Shown: positions 25,986 to 35,182, counted from the stretch's first letter. The stretch: DNA of 64,000 bases from Niastella populi (GCF_002078015.1 NZ_LWBP01000254.1:62001-126000); one strand, 5' to 3'. A program made the numbers and translations. The notes: generated by a model not told the origin, from the letters alone.

Positions 25986-27203
25986 ATGCCTGGCTTTGAA
26001 CTATTTGGCGCCGATGAACGCAAACAAGTAAATGATGTACTGGAAACCGGTATCCTTATGCGGTTTGGTTTCGACGGGGCGCGTAAAGGGATCTGGAAAG
26101 CAAAAGAACTGGAAGCTACCATCAGCAAAAAATTCGGCTGTCGGTATACCCACCTGGTGTCGAGCGGCACCACTGCCCTTTCAACCGTATTAGGCGCTTT
26201 GGGAATAGGCTATGGCGACGAGGTGATAATGCCCACCTTCACGTTTGTGGCCAGTTTTGAATCTATCATCAGTGTAGGCGCCCTGCCGGTGCTGGTTGAT
26301 GTTGACGATACCCTCACCCTGAACCCCGACGCGGTTCGCAAGGCCATTACGCCAAAAACAAAATGCGTAATGCCCGTGCATATGTGCGGCGCCCAGGCCG
26401 ATATGGATTCATTACAACAGATCTGTAAAGAACATAATTTAATATTGCTCGAAGACGCCTGTCAAAGCACCGGCGCTACTTATAAAGGAAAATACCTTGG
26501 TACCATCGGCGATGCCGGTTGCTATTCCTTCGACTTTGTGAAGATCGTTACCTGCGGTGAAGGCGGAGCCATTGTTACCAACCGCGAAGATGTGTATCTG
26601 AAAAGCGATGGATTCAGCGATCATGGTCACGACCATATCGGGGTCGACCGCGGCGCCGATCTGCATCCCTACCTCGGTTATAACTATCGCATTTCTGAAC
26701 TGCATGCCGCTGTGGGGCTGGCGCAATTCAGCCGCATCGACGAGTTCCTCGCCAAACAACGCGCTGGCCATAGCCAGTTGAAAGCCATTCTGGCCCAGTT
26801 GCCCGAGATCAGCTTCCGCCGCGTGCTCGATGAAGCGGGTGACAGCTGCACGTTCCTGAGCTGGTTCCTGCCAACAACCGAACTCACGCAGGCGGTGGTG
26901 GCCGAATTAAAAGCACAGAATGCATGGGGCGGTAACTTCTACTGGTTCGATCACAACTGGCATTACATTCGCAAATGGGAGCACCTGAAGCAGGGCGTTA
27001 CCCTCAACGCGCTGCATCCTGAATATAAAGCCGCCATTATGCAGCAGGCCAACAAAGATTTTGGCCCAAGCGACGCCGTGATGAGCCGCGGTGTTTCAAC
27101 CCAGATCTCATTGCTGATAAGCGAACAACAGATCAAAGAAAAAGGCGAGAAAATTGTAGCGGCAGTGAAGAAAGTACTGGCTGCGCAAAAGATCTCGGCT
27201 TAA
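25986..27203 (+). CDS. DegT/DnrJ/EryC1/StrS-family aminotransferase
   Basis: 405 residues. Fold-type I PLP enzyme of the sugar aminotransferase family: SSGTTALSTVLGALGIGYGD (cofactor phosphate site), LLEDACQSTGATYKGK, and Lys186 in DFVKIVTCGEGG as the likely Schiff-base lysine. Family members transfer an amino group to keto-sugars for antibiotics, O-antigen or cell-wall glycans, but no sugar-nucleotide genes lie beside it. A perfect 16-bp inverted repeat follows the stop codon. Confidence 0.9.
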   Translation: MPGFELFGADERKQVNDVLETGILMRFGFDGARKGIWKAKELEATISKKFGCRYTHLVSSGTTALSTVLGALGIGYGDEVIMPTFTFVASFESIISVGALPVLVDVDDTLTLNPDAVRKAITPKTKCVMPVHMCGAQADMDSLQQICKEHNLILLEDACQSTGATYKGKYLGTIGDAGCYSFDFVKIVTCGEGGAIVTNREDVYLKSDGFSDHGHDHIGVDRGADLHPYLGYNYRISELHAAVGLAQFSRIDEFLAKQRAGHSQLKAILAQLPEISFRRVLDEAGDSCTFLSWFLPTTELTQAVVAELKAQNAWGGNFYWFDHNWHYIRKWEHLKQGVTLNALHPEYKAAIMQQANKDFGPSDAVMSRGVSTQISLLISEQQIKEKGEKIVAAVKKVLAAQKISA

Positions 27204-27225
27204 CGATAATTTTAAAACAGGGCAC

Positions 27226-27265
27226 ACGTTTGGAAGATGATGTAAGGATATCATCTTCCAAACGT
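27226..27265. repeat. perfect 16-bp inverted repeat
   Basis: ACGTTTGGAAGATGAT and its exact complement flank the 8-base loop GTAAGGAT, 23 bases after the aminotransferase stop codon and 23 bases before the next start codon. No T-run follows. It could act as a transcript-stabilising hairpin, a terminator of unusual form, or a protein site for the downstream lipoprotein gene. Confidence 0.8.
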
Positions 27266-27288
27266 TGTAAAACCAGCGTACTTTAAAA

Positions 27289-27819
27289 ATGGAAAGAACC
27301 GCTAATGCCGTAAAAACAGGCCTGTATGTATGCCTAGTTGCATTATTGATAATGGCCGGTTGTAAAAGTCAGGATTCGCAAAGCGGCGCTGCAGCAGGTA
27401 ATATGAGTGATTCAGCCCGCAAAGCGCAGGACCGCCTCGATAGCCTTAGAAAGACCCACTATCTGAATAACGATCTCTCCATTATTTTCCTCGATGCCAC
27501 TTCATGGATCATGAAAACGCAAATGGCGTTGACAAGGGCCGAAATGACCGGTAATAAAAAAGAAATGGTCGATAGCCTGGTCATCAATAGTACGCAGGGC
27601 GATACCCTGTATTTGACATTGCGCCGCATGTATGAGGCCGGCGCGGTGTTTGCCGAAAGCTATTCCCAGAAAGATCAATACCGCGCAATGCGCGAACCCG
27701 ATAGCTCCAGATTATGGCTGCAGAAACATTTTAAGGATAACACCCCGAAGCAGGCACTGAAAACACTCGAAGGCTTCCAGAACGATGTAACTACCATTAA
27801 TAAGATTGTGAGGAAGTAA
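27289..27819 (+). CDS. hypothetical lipoprotein
   Basis: 176 residues. Hydrophobic leader ending in lipobox IMAGC (Cys25), then a polar linker and a helical region (DSARKAQDRLDSLRKTHYL, KTQMALTRAEMTGNKKEM, LKTLEGFQNDVTTI). Family not recognised. Gene borders, lipobox and codon use look real. It is preceded by the 16-bp inverted repeat. It may be monocistronic because the next gene is convergent. Confidence 0.75.
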   Translation: MERTANAVKTGLYVCLVALLIMAGCKSQDSQSGAAAGNMSDSARKAQDRLDSLRKTHYLNNDLSIIFLDATSWIMKTQMALTRAEMTGNKKEMVDSLVINSTQGDTLYLTLRRMYEAGAVFAESYSQKDQYRAMREPDSSRLWLQKHFKDNTPKQALKTLEGFQNDVTTINKIVRK

Positions 27820-27851
27820 GGTCAACTCGTTAACCCGTCAACAAGCCAACT

Positions 27852-28229
27852 TCACTTCCCATATTCCAGCCTGTTCACATAATCAAGCGAGCCAATCCGG
27901 AACCGCAGGGGGACCTTTGTCGCTTTTTCAAACATCAGCTCCTTTTTACAAAAAAAGCCAAACCGCGAGGTGTAATAATTGTTACCTATTGTGTTTACCA
28001 CCGCCGGGCGGGCCTGAAAATCAGGTGAAAACACTATTTTACGATGGCTTAACATATGAAAACCAGCTGTTAGTAACTTTTTAGGTACCTTATACATAGA
28101 AACCGGCGCCACTTTGTCCGGAGAAAATAACGCCCTGCCAGATGTTATATTTACCTGGTTTTGAGCCGAAATAACCCCCGGCCGAAAACAAAAAGCCGCA
28201 AAGACAATAATTTTATAAAATCGTTTCAC
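27852..28229 (-). CDS. hypothetical secreted protein
   Basis: 125 residues with a signal peptide ([23 protein letters not shown]) and a mature part of about 102 residues without recognised motifs, moderately basic ([20 protein letters not shown]). Divergent from rpoN. The coding assignment rests on the signal peptide and an uninterrupted frame. No family can be named. Confidence 0.6.
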   Translation of the reverse strand: MKRFYKIIVFAAFCFRPGVISAQNQVNITSGRALFSPDKVAPVSMYKVPKKLLTAGFHMLSHRKIVFSPDFQARPAVVNTIGNNYYTSRFGFFCKKELMFEKATKVPLRFRIGSLDYVNRLEYGK

Positions 28230-28248
28230 AACGTTGATTACATTTGTC

Positions 28249-28256
28249 TGTAAATT
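28249..28256 (+). promoter_or_regulatory. -7 box for rpoN
   Basis: TACATTTG matches TAnnTTTG; TTTC at 28224-28227 (21-base spacer) is a poor -33 box. Predicted leader is about 70 bases to the rpoN start. Confidence 0.45.
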
Positions 28257-28333
28257 TACGGCCTGATTTTTGTGGTTGCCGCAAATTTTTTTAAAATTTT
28301 TTTAGCGACAAACTGAATAAAATATTGACGCAC

Positions 28334-29821
28334 ATGGCATTGAGTCAAAGTTTACAGCAAAAGCTTTTACAAAAACTTTCTCCACAGCAGATTCAGCTCA
28401 TGAAACTGCTGCAGGTGCCTACGGCTAACCTTGAAGAACGGATTAAGGAAGAACTGGAAGAAAATCCGGCTTTGGAAGTGTCTGAAGAAAGCCATGACGA
28501 GTATGATAATGAGACGAAAGATGAATTCGACAGCAGCGATGAAGAGGATTTTGATGTAGATGGCAGTGAGGATGAGTATGATAATATCGACATTAGCGAG
28601 TACGTAGGAGATGAAGACGGAGAAATAGCAGATTACAAATTGCGGGATGATAACTATCCCGAAATGGACGACAAGAAAGTTGTTCCGTATAAAATAGAAA
28701 CATCGTTCCATGAACACCTGCTGAGCCAGTTGGGCATGTTGAAGATGAACGATAAAGAACGCAGGATCGCCGAACAGATAGTGGGCAGTATTGACGATGA
28801 TGGGTACCTGCGCCGCGAAACGGCGGCCATCGTCGACGATCTCGCTTTCCGCCAGAACATCGATACCAACGAACAGGAAGTGGAAAAGGTGATCAGGCTG
28901 GTGCAGCAGTTCGACCCGCCGGGAGTATGCGCCCGCGACCTGCAGGAATGTTTGTTGCTGCAATTGCACCGGCAGCAGATTGGCGGCAGAAATGTCGACA
29001 AGGCCATCGATGTGCTTACCGATTACTTCGATGAGTTCACCAAGAAACACTACGACAAAATTCAACGCGGGTTGAACCTCGATGATGAAGGTTTGAAAGA
29101 TGTGATCGGCCATATCATTCGCCTTACCCCGAAACCCGGCGGTAATCATGGCGATATCAACAAGGCGGAAAGTTATGTGGTGCCCGACTTCTTCGTATAC
29201 AACAACGGCGGCAAGCTCGAGCTCACGCTCAACTCAAAGAACGCGCCCGACCTGCGCATCAGCGAAGGCTATCGCGACATGCTGCGCGAATACGATAAGG
29301 GCAGTAAAAAAGACAAACGCCAGAAAGAAGCTATCCTGTTCATAAAGCAGAAGATAGATGCCGCCAAATGGTTCATAGATGCCATTAAACAAAGGCAGCA
29401 TACGCTGAGCAGTGTAATGGAAACCATCATGAGCTACCAGCGCGAATTTTTCCTCACCGGCGATGAAACTACGCTGAAGCCCATGATCCTGAAAGATATT
29501 GCCGAACGCACCGGGCTCGATATCTCTACCGTAAGCCGCGTGGCCAACAGCAAGTTTGTACAAACCGAATTCGGCACCTACAGGTTGAAGTTCTTCTTTA
29601 GCGAATCACTCAGTACCGATAGTGGGGAAGAGGTATCTACCCGCGAGGTAAAGAAAATACTCAGCGACCTCATAGAAGGCGAAAGCAAGAAGAAACCATT
29701 GAGCGACGAAAAACTCACCGAGCTATTGCAGGAAAAAGGTTATAATATTGCACGCCGAACCGTTGCCAAGTACCGCGAACAATTGAATATTCCTGTGGCC
29801 CGGTTAAGGAAAGAACTGTAA
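28334..29821 (+). CDS. rpoN: RNA polymerase sigma-54 factor
   Basis: 495 residues from ATG 28334 (MALSQSLQQKLLQKL); a TTG nine bases upstream is less likely. Region I is Gln/Leu-rich with LSPQQIQLMKLLQVP. Region II is strongly acidic (residues about 45-105, many Asp/Glu). Then come the core-binding domain, the helix-turn-helix region, and the RpoN box ARRTVAKYREQLNIP near the C-terminus, which contacts the -24 element. Needs a bacterial enhancer-binding AAA+ activator; none is encoded in this window. The next gene follows after 12 bases and probably shares the transcript. Confidence 0.97.
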   Translation: MALSQSLQQKLLQKLSPQQIQLMKLLQVPTANLEERIKEELEENPALEVSEESHDEYDNETKDEFDSSDEEDFDVDGSEDEYDNIDISEYVGDEDGEIADYKLRDDNYPEMDDKKVVPYKIETSFHEHLLSQLGMLKMNDKERRIAEQIVGSIDDDGYLRRETAAIVDDLAFRQNIDTNEQEVEKVIRLVQQFDPPGVCARDLQECLLLQLHRQQIGGRNVDKAIDVLTDYFDEFTKKHYDKIQRGLNLDDEGLKDVIGHIIRLTPKPGGNHGDINKAESYVVPDFFVYNNGGKLELTLNSKNAPDLRISEGYRDMLREYDKGSKKDKRQKEAILFIKQKIDAAKWFIDAIKQRQHTLSSVMETIMSYQREFFLTGDETTLKPMILKDIAERTGLDISTVSRVANSKFVQTEFGTYRLKFFFSESLSTDSGEEVSTREVKKILSDLIEGESKKKPLSDEKLTELLQEKGYNIARRTVAKYREQLNIPVARLRKEL

Positions 29822-29833
29822 TAGAAGTAAGTT

Positions 29834-30490
29834 ATGTCAACAACACCGCTTGCGGCACAGCCTGCGAAACAACCGGCGCCCATCAGGGCATTAGCCCATT
29901 TTTTTTCCTGGGTATTTCATCCGTTATTTATTCCGGCCTGTGTAACCGCCTTCCTGGTGTTCATCGATCCGTATACATTTGCCGGGTTTAATACGAAGTA
30001 CAGTTTGTTCCGGCTCATTTTTGTTATTTTCAATACCGCGTTCATACCCGGTTTTGCCGTGTTCCTGATGTGGCGGCTGAAACTGATACAATCGATGCAC
30101 CTGCGTACGCAAAAAGAAAGGATCATCCCGTATGCCGCCGCCATGATCTTTTACTTCTGGGCCTGGTATGTTGCTCACAGGCAAAAAGAAAATCCCGGGC
30201 CGTTTATTGATTTCCTGTTAGGGTCATTCCTCGCCGTTTGCGCCGCCTGGTTTTTGAATATCGTGAATAAGGTAAGCATGCACGCTATAGCCATTGGTGG
30301 TTTCGCCATGTTCTTTTTACTGCATGCTTTCAACCAGTCGGATGTAACCGGCATCTATTTTTCCATAGCTATTTTAATTGCCGGGGTGGTTTGTACCTCG
30401 CGCCTCATTGTTTCAGATCATACACCCGCAGAAATATATTTAGGCCTTTTTGCCGGTGCGTTTTGCCAGGTAATTGCACGCTGGTTGTAG
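29834..30490 (+). CDS. PAP2-like integral membrane protein
   Basis: 218 residues with about six hydrophobic helices. The C-terminal SRLIVSDHTPAEIYLGLFAG resembles the SR-x-H-x5-D/E-x3-G motif of PAP2 phosphatases. The other two PAP2 motifs (KxxxxxxRP, PSGH) are not seen. It may therefore be a divergent or inactive relative. Twelve bases after rpoN, so likely co-transcribed. Confidence 0.7.
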   Translation: MSTTPLAAQPAKQPAPIRALAHFFSWVFHPLFIPACVTAFLVFIDPYTFAGFNTKYSLFRLIFVIFNTAFIPGFAVFLMWRLKLIQSMHLRTQKERIIPYAAAMIFYFWAWYVAHRQKENPGPFIDFLLGSFLAVCAAWFLNIVNKVSMHAIAIGGFAMFFLLHAFNQSDVTGIYFSIAILIAGVVCTSRLIVSDHTPAEIYLGLFAGAFCQVIARWL

Positions 30491-30535
30491 TAAAACAGGC
30501 AACGAGGCAAAAAGGCAACAACACAATAATACAAC

Positions 30536-30566
30536 GAGGCAAAAAAGGAAAGCCCTTTTTTGCCTC
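30536..30566 (+). terminator. A/T-rich hairpin after PAP2-like gene
   Basis: Perfect 13-bp stem GAGGCAAAAAAGG / CCTTTTTTGCCTC with a 5-base loop. The T stretch is inside the stem. A partial extra copy of GAGGCAAAAAGG lies at 30514. Confidence 0.55.
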
Positions 30567-30573
30567 TGTGCAT

Positions 30574-30614
30574 AAAAAAAGCCCAATCATAGGGTACGAT
30601 CCTATATTGAGCTT
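30574..30614 (-). terminator. terminator of L,D-transpeptidase gene
   Basis: On the minus strand an imperfect stem (AAGCTCAATATAGG pairing with CCTATGATTGGGCTT) is followed by seven T residues. It lies about 60 bases past the stop codon at 30678. Confidence 0.72.
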
Positions 30615-30677
30615 CTAACCTTGCCCGAACGACGTTCAGTCGGGCGGGCTTCAAACCATCTGAAGTAGTGTTACTAC

Positions 30678-31466
30678 TTAACCATTCAGAACTTTAGACT
30701 TTTGAATATAGTTTTTGGTGGGATGATAAATGAACAAACAGCTACCATCCTTTATAGTTTGAATAACTTTTCCGGTTTCTTTTTGCGGAAGTGCAGGGCA
30801 TCCGAAACTGCGGCCATTGATGGGGCTGCGTGCTAAAAAGCTGGCGCCTACATAATTTGATCCATGAATGACGATATTCCGCTCGTCGGCCTTGTCGTTA
30901 ATGTTCTTTTCAAGCCCTTCTATTTTCAGCGCCAGGCCATGGCTGCCGTAGTACGTGTTGCCGGTAACATAAAAACCAAGACTGCTTTTATGTGATTCGG
31001 GACTGTTGGAGAAAGAGCGGGCAAATTCGCCACCTGAATTGCGGCCATGCGCTACCCAGGTATTGATAAGCACTTTCTTTTCTTCCATATCGATTACGTA
31101 AAATCTTTTTCTGCGCGATGACTGACTGAAATCGCAGATGGAAAGCACCTGATCTTTCATCACCTTGCCGCGTTCAACCAGGTTTTTGTAACCCTTCAGC
31201 GCATATTCAAAGGCTTTTGGCGACAGGCCAAGCTTTTTCAGGTTCATTTCGTTGTACATCAACATCGCTTCCGAAGCGAATGCCTCTGCGGTTGACTTTA
31301 CAATTTCCATTGCTGTTGCCGGAATAGGCGCCCGAAACTCCATTTTAGATGTGGCAGTCACATCTGGTTCTTTTACCTCTTCCTCTGTGCCGGCTGAAAT
31401 TACCGGCGATACTGCTAAAAAACACAACAACACACCAAATGACATTTTCTTATATGTCCGTTTCAT
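30678..31466 (-). CDS. murein L,D-transpeptidase catalytic-domain protein
   Basis: 262 residues. Signal peptide (KKMSFGVLLCFLAVSPVISA), a linker, a helical EMNLKKLGLSPKAFEYALKGY segment, then a YkuD-like catalytic domain with VAHGRNSGGE, the His of NIVIHGSNYV and the nucleophilic Cys of RSFGCPALP. Makes or remodels 3-3 peptidoglycan crosslinks by family. A paralogue lies at 45737 with the same domain order. Confidence 0.92.
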   Translation of the reverse strand: MKRTYKKMSFGVLLCFLAVSPVISAGTEEEVKEPDVTATSKMEFRAPIPATAMEIVKSTAEAFASEAMLMYNEMNLKKLGLSPKAFEYALKGYKNLVERGKVMKDQVLSICDFSQSSRRKRFYVIDMEEKKVLINTWVAHGRNSGGEFARSFSNSPESHKSSLGFYVTGNTYYGSHGLALKIEGLEKNINDKADERNIVIHGSNYVGASFLARSPINGRSFGCPALPQKETGKVIQTIKDGSCLFIYHPTKNYIQKSKVLNG

Positions 31467-31663
31467 AGGTATTTGAACTTAAAAATCGGTTTGCAACAAT
31501 TATTTTCTACGAAATACGGGAATAGAACGAAGCTTTTCCGAAAATATTTTCGCGTTTTCAGGCAGAAAACCAGTGTTTTCCGAAATAATTGAAGCAGTAT
31601 GTATATTGGAGTATTTCCCAATAAGGGAATTCCCCTATTGACCGCCAGTTGCTTTTAGTACAT

Positions 31664-32698
31664 TTACCCGGGGCCGGCCGCATCCCTTTTTTCGATATTG
31701 AATTCGTTGGCGTAGATCTTAATGAGTACGAGAAAAAGTGAAATGAGGATGGGTCCGAAAATAAGGCCGATAAACCCAAATAGTCCTACCCCTATTATAA
31801 CTCCGAAACCGGTGATCAGCGGGTGCACATCGCCAAGCCGCTTCAGTACCCAGAAACGGAAAAGATTATCGACAGTGCCAATTATTCCGAAACCGTATAA
31901 GAGCATAATGATGCCTTTTGCTGATTGACCGCCGGCAAAGAACAGCAGACTTACCGGAACATAGGCAATAGCCGCTCCCACCACAGGCAGCATGGAGGTG
32001 ATACAGGTAATCACAAACCAGAACCAGGGTTCATTTACACCTAATATCAGGTAACCGATCAGGCCAACTATACCCTGCAGGATGGCAATGAGGGGAATGC
32101 CGATGGCATTCGAATATACCATGCTGTTAAGCTCCCTGCGTAATAACAGCGTGTTCTCGTCTTTAACCGGTACCCAGTCGTAAAAGTTCGATTCCATTTT
32201 ACGGCCGTCAACCAGCATGAAGTACAAAATAAAATACATGATCACTATGCCGAAAATAGTATCGAAAGTGGAGGCAAGGATCTTCGGCACAGTATTACTG
32301 CCCCAGGTTGCAATTTTTTCGAGGTTGGCGCTGGTAAGGATCTGGATCTTATACCGGGCTTCAATTTTTTCGATATAGGATTGCAAAGAGGAAAGCACTT
32401 CCTGTGAATGCTCCATAGCAAAGGCAATTTTTGAAGTGAGCATGTTAACCACCAGTAAAATAGGCAGCAGAATGATCAGGAATGATAACAGCATCAGCAG
32501 GGCCGCCGTCAGGCTTTTTTTCCATTTGTATTGTCCCTGCAAAATAAACATCCACTTGCGCAGCAGCACGTATAAAGTGTATGCCCCCAAAAAAGCCGGG
32601 ATCAGGGTCTTTAACTGGTTGAACAGAACAATACCGAGCGTAATAATGGTGGCCAGTATCAGTACCTGCCGGATAGCGTTATTGGGAATTTGTTTCAT
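31664..32698 (-). CDS. AI-2E family transporter
   Basis: 344 residues with about eight transmembrane segments: pairs at 12-45 and 62-90, then several between about 155 and 320. The family signature lies in the last third (YGFGIIGTVDNLFRFWVLKRL, HPLITGFGVIIGVGLFGFIGLI). Members export autoinducer-2 or act as Na+/H+ antiporters. The specificity is not readable. Downstream of the MATE gene but separated by a terminator. Confidence 0.92.
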   Translation of the reverse strand: MKQIPNNAIRQVLILATIITLGIVLFNQLKTLIPAFLGAYTLYVLLRKWMFILQGQYKWKKSLTAALLMLLSFLIILLPILLVVNMLTSKIAFAMEHSQEVLSSLQSYIEKIEARYKIQILTSANLEKIATWGSNTVPKILASTFDTIFGIVIMYFILYFMLVDGRKMESNFYDWVPVKDENTLLLRRELNSMVYSNAIGIPLIAILQGIVGLIGYLILGVNEPWFWFVITCITSMLPVVGAAIAYVPVSLLFFAGGQSAKGIIMLLYGFGIIGTVDNLFRFWVLKRLGDVHPLITGFGVIIGVGLFGFIGLIFGPILISLFLVLIKIYANEFNIEKRDAAGPG

Positions 32699-32756
32699 GA
32701 AGGTTGTTGTGGATTAAAAATAAATAATAATTGCAAATGCCGTTCCTTTAATAGCA

Positions 32757-32793
32757 AAAGGGCGGGTACCCTTTTGAAGTTGACCCGCCCTTT
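32757..32793 (-). terminator. terminator of MATE gene
   Basis: Perfect 11-bp stem AAAGGGCGGGT / ACCCGCCCTTT with a 15-base loop. On the minus strand it is followed by TTTTGCTATT. It lies 23 bases after the MATE stop codon. Confidence 0.85.
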
Positions 32794-32815
32794 GCATTTT
32801 TAAGATATAAGAACT

Positions 32816-34279
32816 TTATATTTTAACCTTCTTCCAGTTGCCTTTTTTGAAAAGAATGATACCGGCAATGGAAATGCCTGTTTCGGCAAGTACAATGGCA
32901 ATAAACACACCCTTGGGCCCCAGTTTGAACACGATCGCCAGCAGGTAGGCAATGGGCACCTGGAACAACCAGAAGCCGAAGACATTGATCAGCGTAGGCG
33001 TTTTGGTATCGCCAGCCCCGTTGAAGGCATTGGTAACAACCATGCCTATGCCATAAAAGATATAACCAAGGCTTACGATGCGTAATGCCTGTACAGCATA
33101 TGAATCAACGGTAACGTCTTTGTTCATAAACCCTACGATCGGTTGCGCGAACAACAGGAACACCAGCGTTACAAAGATCATGAAGATGGTATTATAGCGT
33201 ACGGTGCTCCAAACCGATTGTTCGGCCCGTAGCGGTTGCTGCGCGCCCAGGTTTTGACCAACCAGCGTGGCGGCAGCATTGCTCAACCCCCATGCAGGTA
33301 ATAAAAAGAACATGATCAGGCGAATGGCAACGCCATAACCGGCTACAGCGGTATCGCCGAACTCAGCCATAATACGCGCCAGTACCATCCAGCTGGCAGA
33401 AGCGATCAGGAACTGTGCAGTACCCGTCCAGGCTATATTACTGATGGACTTAATAATTGGCCAGTCGGGTAAAAAATCTGACGTCTTTATTTTAATAACG
33501 CGTTTGCCGCTGAATAAATGATAAAACTGGTACAGGACGCCGATACCCCGGCCAATAGTGGTAGCCATAGCGGCGCCGGTAATACCAAATGCAGGAATAG
33601 GACCTGCGCCGTGTATCAGTACCGGGCAAAGAATGATATTACAGATATTGGCGATCCATAACGAACGCATAGCCATAGACGCGTCGCCGGCTCCCCTGAA
33701 AATACCGTTGATCAAAAACAGCAACATGATAACAATGCTGCCGCCAAAAATGATGCGGGTAAATGTGGTGCCTATGCGAATGGTTTCAGCCGAAGCGCCC
33801 ATCAGTTTCAGAATATCAGGCGCAAATATCAAGCCGGTGATACTAACTATAACAGTTACAAAAAAAGCGATCAGCAATGATTGCGTGCCCGCTTTCGATG
33901 CAGCTTCGGGGTTCTTTTCTCCTATACGGCGGGCTACCATCGCCGTTGCTGCCATACTCAGGCCTATGGCCAGTGAGTAAACAATGGTTAGCACCGATTC
34001 GGTTAGCACCACTGTGGCAACGGCTTCATTCATGCCCAGCCGCCCTACAAAAAAAATATCCACAACCGCAAAAACCGACTCCATGCACATCTCGAGTATC
34101 ATGGGTACAGCCAGTAAGAACACGGCGCGGCGGATACTACCCTGCGTATAGTCCTGCTCCTGTCCCGACAATGCCTGTTTGAATAAAGAGAAAAAAGTTT
34201 TGACCCCGCGCTCGCGCGGAGATGTGCCTACGTTGGATGTTTGGTCAACCATACAGATCCTGTTTAACAAGTAATACAA
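32816..34279 (-). CDS. MATE-family multidrug efflux transporter
   Basis: 487 residues with 12 transmembrane helices in two pseudo-symmetric halves. AVPMILEMCMESVFAVVDIF in helix 1, GMNEAVATVVLTES after helix 2, and NGIFRGAGDASMAMR are typical of NorM/DinF-type MATE exporters. The N-terminal 40 residues are polar. Driven by Na+ or H+ gradients. Divergent from the TetR gene 278 bases away, whose operator suggests that it may co-regulate this pump. Confidence 0.93.
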   Translation of the reverse strand: MYYLLNRICMVDQTSNVGTSPRERGVKTFFSLFKQALSGQEQDYTQGSIRRAVFLLAVPMILEMCMESVFAVVDIFFVGRLGMNEAVATVVLTESVLTIVYSLAIGLSMAATAMVARRIGEKNPEAASKAGTQSLLIAFFVTVIVSITGLIFAPDILKLMGASAETIRIGTTFTRIIFGGSIVIMLLFLINGIFRGAGDASMAMRSLWIANICNIILCPVLIHGAGPIPAFGITGAAMATTIGRGIGVLYQFYHLFSGKRVIKIKTSDFLPDWPIIKSISNIAWTGTAQFLIASASWMVLARIMAEFGDTAVAGYGVAIRLIMFFLLPAWGLSNAAATLVGQNLGAQQPLRAEQSVWSTVRYNTIFMIFVTLVFLLFAQPIVGFMNKDVTVDSYAVQALRIVSLGYIFYGIGMVVTNAFNGAGDTKTPTLINVFGFWLFQVPIAYLLAIVFKLGPKGVFIAIVLAETGISIAGIILFKKGNWKKVKI

Positions 34280-34404
34280 TAAAAGGTAATGAGGCGCTGC
34301 AAGCGCTGACTAAAAAAATGCTGGAGTTAAGTGTTCGTGAAACATGCCTGATGCTGCAGCGAACTGTATCTTAAAGTTTCATGGTTCGTTTCATTGAGGA
34401 GAGG

Positions 34405-34434
34405 CAAAGGTAGCCAACGCCGGTAATAACCAAA
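34405..34434 (-). promoter_or_regulatory. Bacteroidota-type promoter for MATE gene
   Basis: Reading leftward: TTTG (34434-34431), 18-base spacer, TACCTTTG (34412-34405). Both boxes match consensus exactly. The leader to the start codon at 34279 would be about 119 bases. Confidence 0.72.
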
Positions 34435-34521
34435 ACTTTTTTTGCCCTCAATGGGCCAGGCCCCTATTAATAAAGGATGAAAACGGATTTTCGACGCCCG
34501 AACCCAGGGAAAATAATTTGC

Positions 34522-34552
34522 TTGGTAAATTAGACCGATCGGTTTATTTTTG
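34522..34552 (+). promoter_or_regulatory. promoter of TetR-thioesterase operon
   Basis: TTG (34522-34524), 20-base spacer, TATTTTTG (34545-34552), an exact TAnnTTTG. The TetR operator fills the spacer and touches the -7 box, a layout for autorepression. Transcription would begin almost at the GTG start codon (34557), so the message may be leaderless. Confidence 0.65.
34531..34546. promoter_or_regulatory. TetR-type operator palindrome
   Basis: TAGACCGATCGGTTTA is palindromic at 14 of 16 positions, with the perfect core ACCGATCGGT (34534-34543). This sequence type is typical of TetR/AcrR-family autoregulatory sites. It lies 11 bases before the tetR-like start codon. Confidence 0.78.
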
Positions 34553-34556
34553 TGAG

Positions 34557-35159
34557 GTGACGAAATCAGAAAAGACAAAAGAATTCATTATTGCCAAAGC
34601 CGCGCCGCTGTTCAATAAGAAAGGTTATGCCGGCACATCCATGAGCGATATCATGAAAGCCACCGGGCTGGCCAAAGGCGGATTGTACGGCAATTTTGAA
34701 AGCAAGGATGAAATTGCCGCACTTGCATTCGAGTATTCCTACAACCAGTTGAAAGATGATATAGGCCAGAAGATACGCGCCAAAAAAACGGGTGTTGACA
34801 AGTTGCTGGTCATTCTTCAGTATTATAAAAATTATACGGTATCGCCAACTGTCGATGGCGGCTGCCCGCTATTGAACACTGCGGTGGATGCCGATGATGC
34901 GTATCCGTTCCTGAAAAAGAAAGCGCGCCAGGCATTGCAGGAAATGATCGGTTCCCTGCAACATATTCTAAAAATGGGTATCCAGGAAGGCGCATTCAGG
35001 AGCGATCTGAATGTGAAGAAAGAAGCCGAACTGATCTTTGCCCAAATAGAAGGCGGTATTATGATGGCCAAGGTGCTCGATGATGTAACGGTATTGAACA
35101 GGTTACTTGAAAACCTGAAGAACCGCATGGAAACGGAATACATGAACAATGCAGAATAA
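34557..35159 (+). CDS. TetR/AcrR-family transcriptional regulator
   Basis: 200 residues from GTG 34557. A TTG further upstream would place the operator and promoter inside the gene and is rejected. The N-terminal helix-turn-helix is KEFIIAKAAPLFNKKGYAG followed by MSDIMKATGLAKGGLYGNF. The C-terminal ligand domain (about 75-200) has VDGGCPLLNTAVDADD, seen in regulators of the TetR_C_16-like type. Probably represses itself, the thioesterase gene 24 bases downstream and perhaps the divergent MATE pump. Confidence 0.92.
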   Translation: MTKSEKTKEFIIAKAAPLFNKKGYAGTSMSDIMKATGLAKGGLYGNFESKDEIAALAFEYSYNQLKDDIGQKIRAKKTGVDKLLVILQYYKNYTVSPTVDGGCPLLNTAVDADDAYPFLKKKARQALQEMIGSLQHILKMGIQEGAFRSDLNVKKEAELIFAQIEGGIMMAKVLDDVTVLNRLLENLKNRMETEYMNNAE

Positions 35160-35182
35160 ACCACACAGATAACTTTAATTAT

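Noticed and set aside
28367-29149. 260-codon open frame opposite rpoN
   Set aside because: Antisense to the acidic and core-binding regions of sigma-54; its composition mirrors the Asp/Glu-rich codons.
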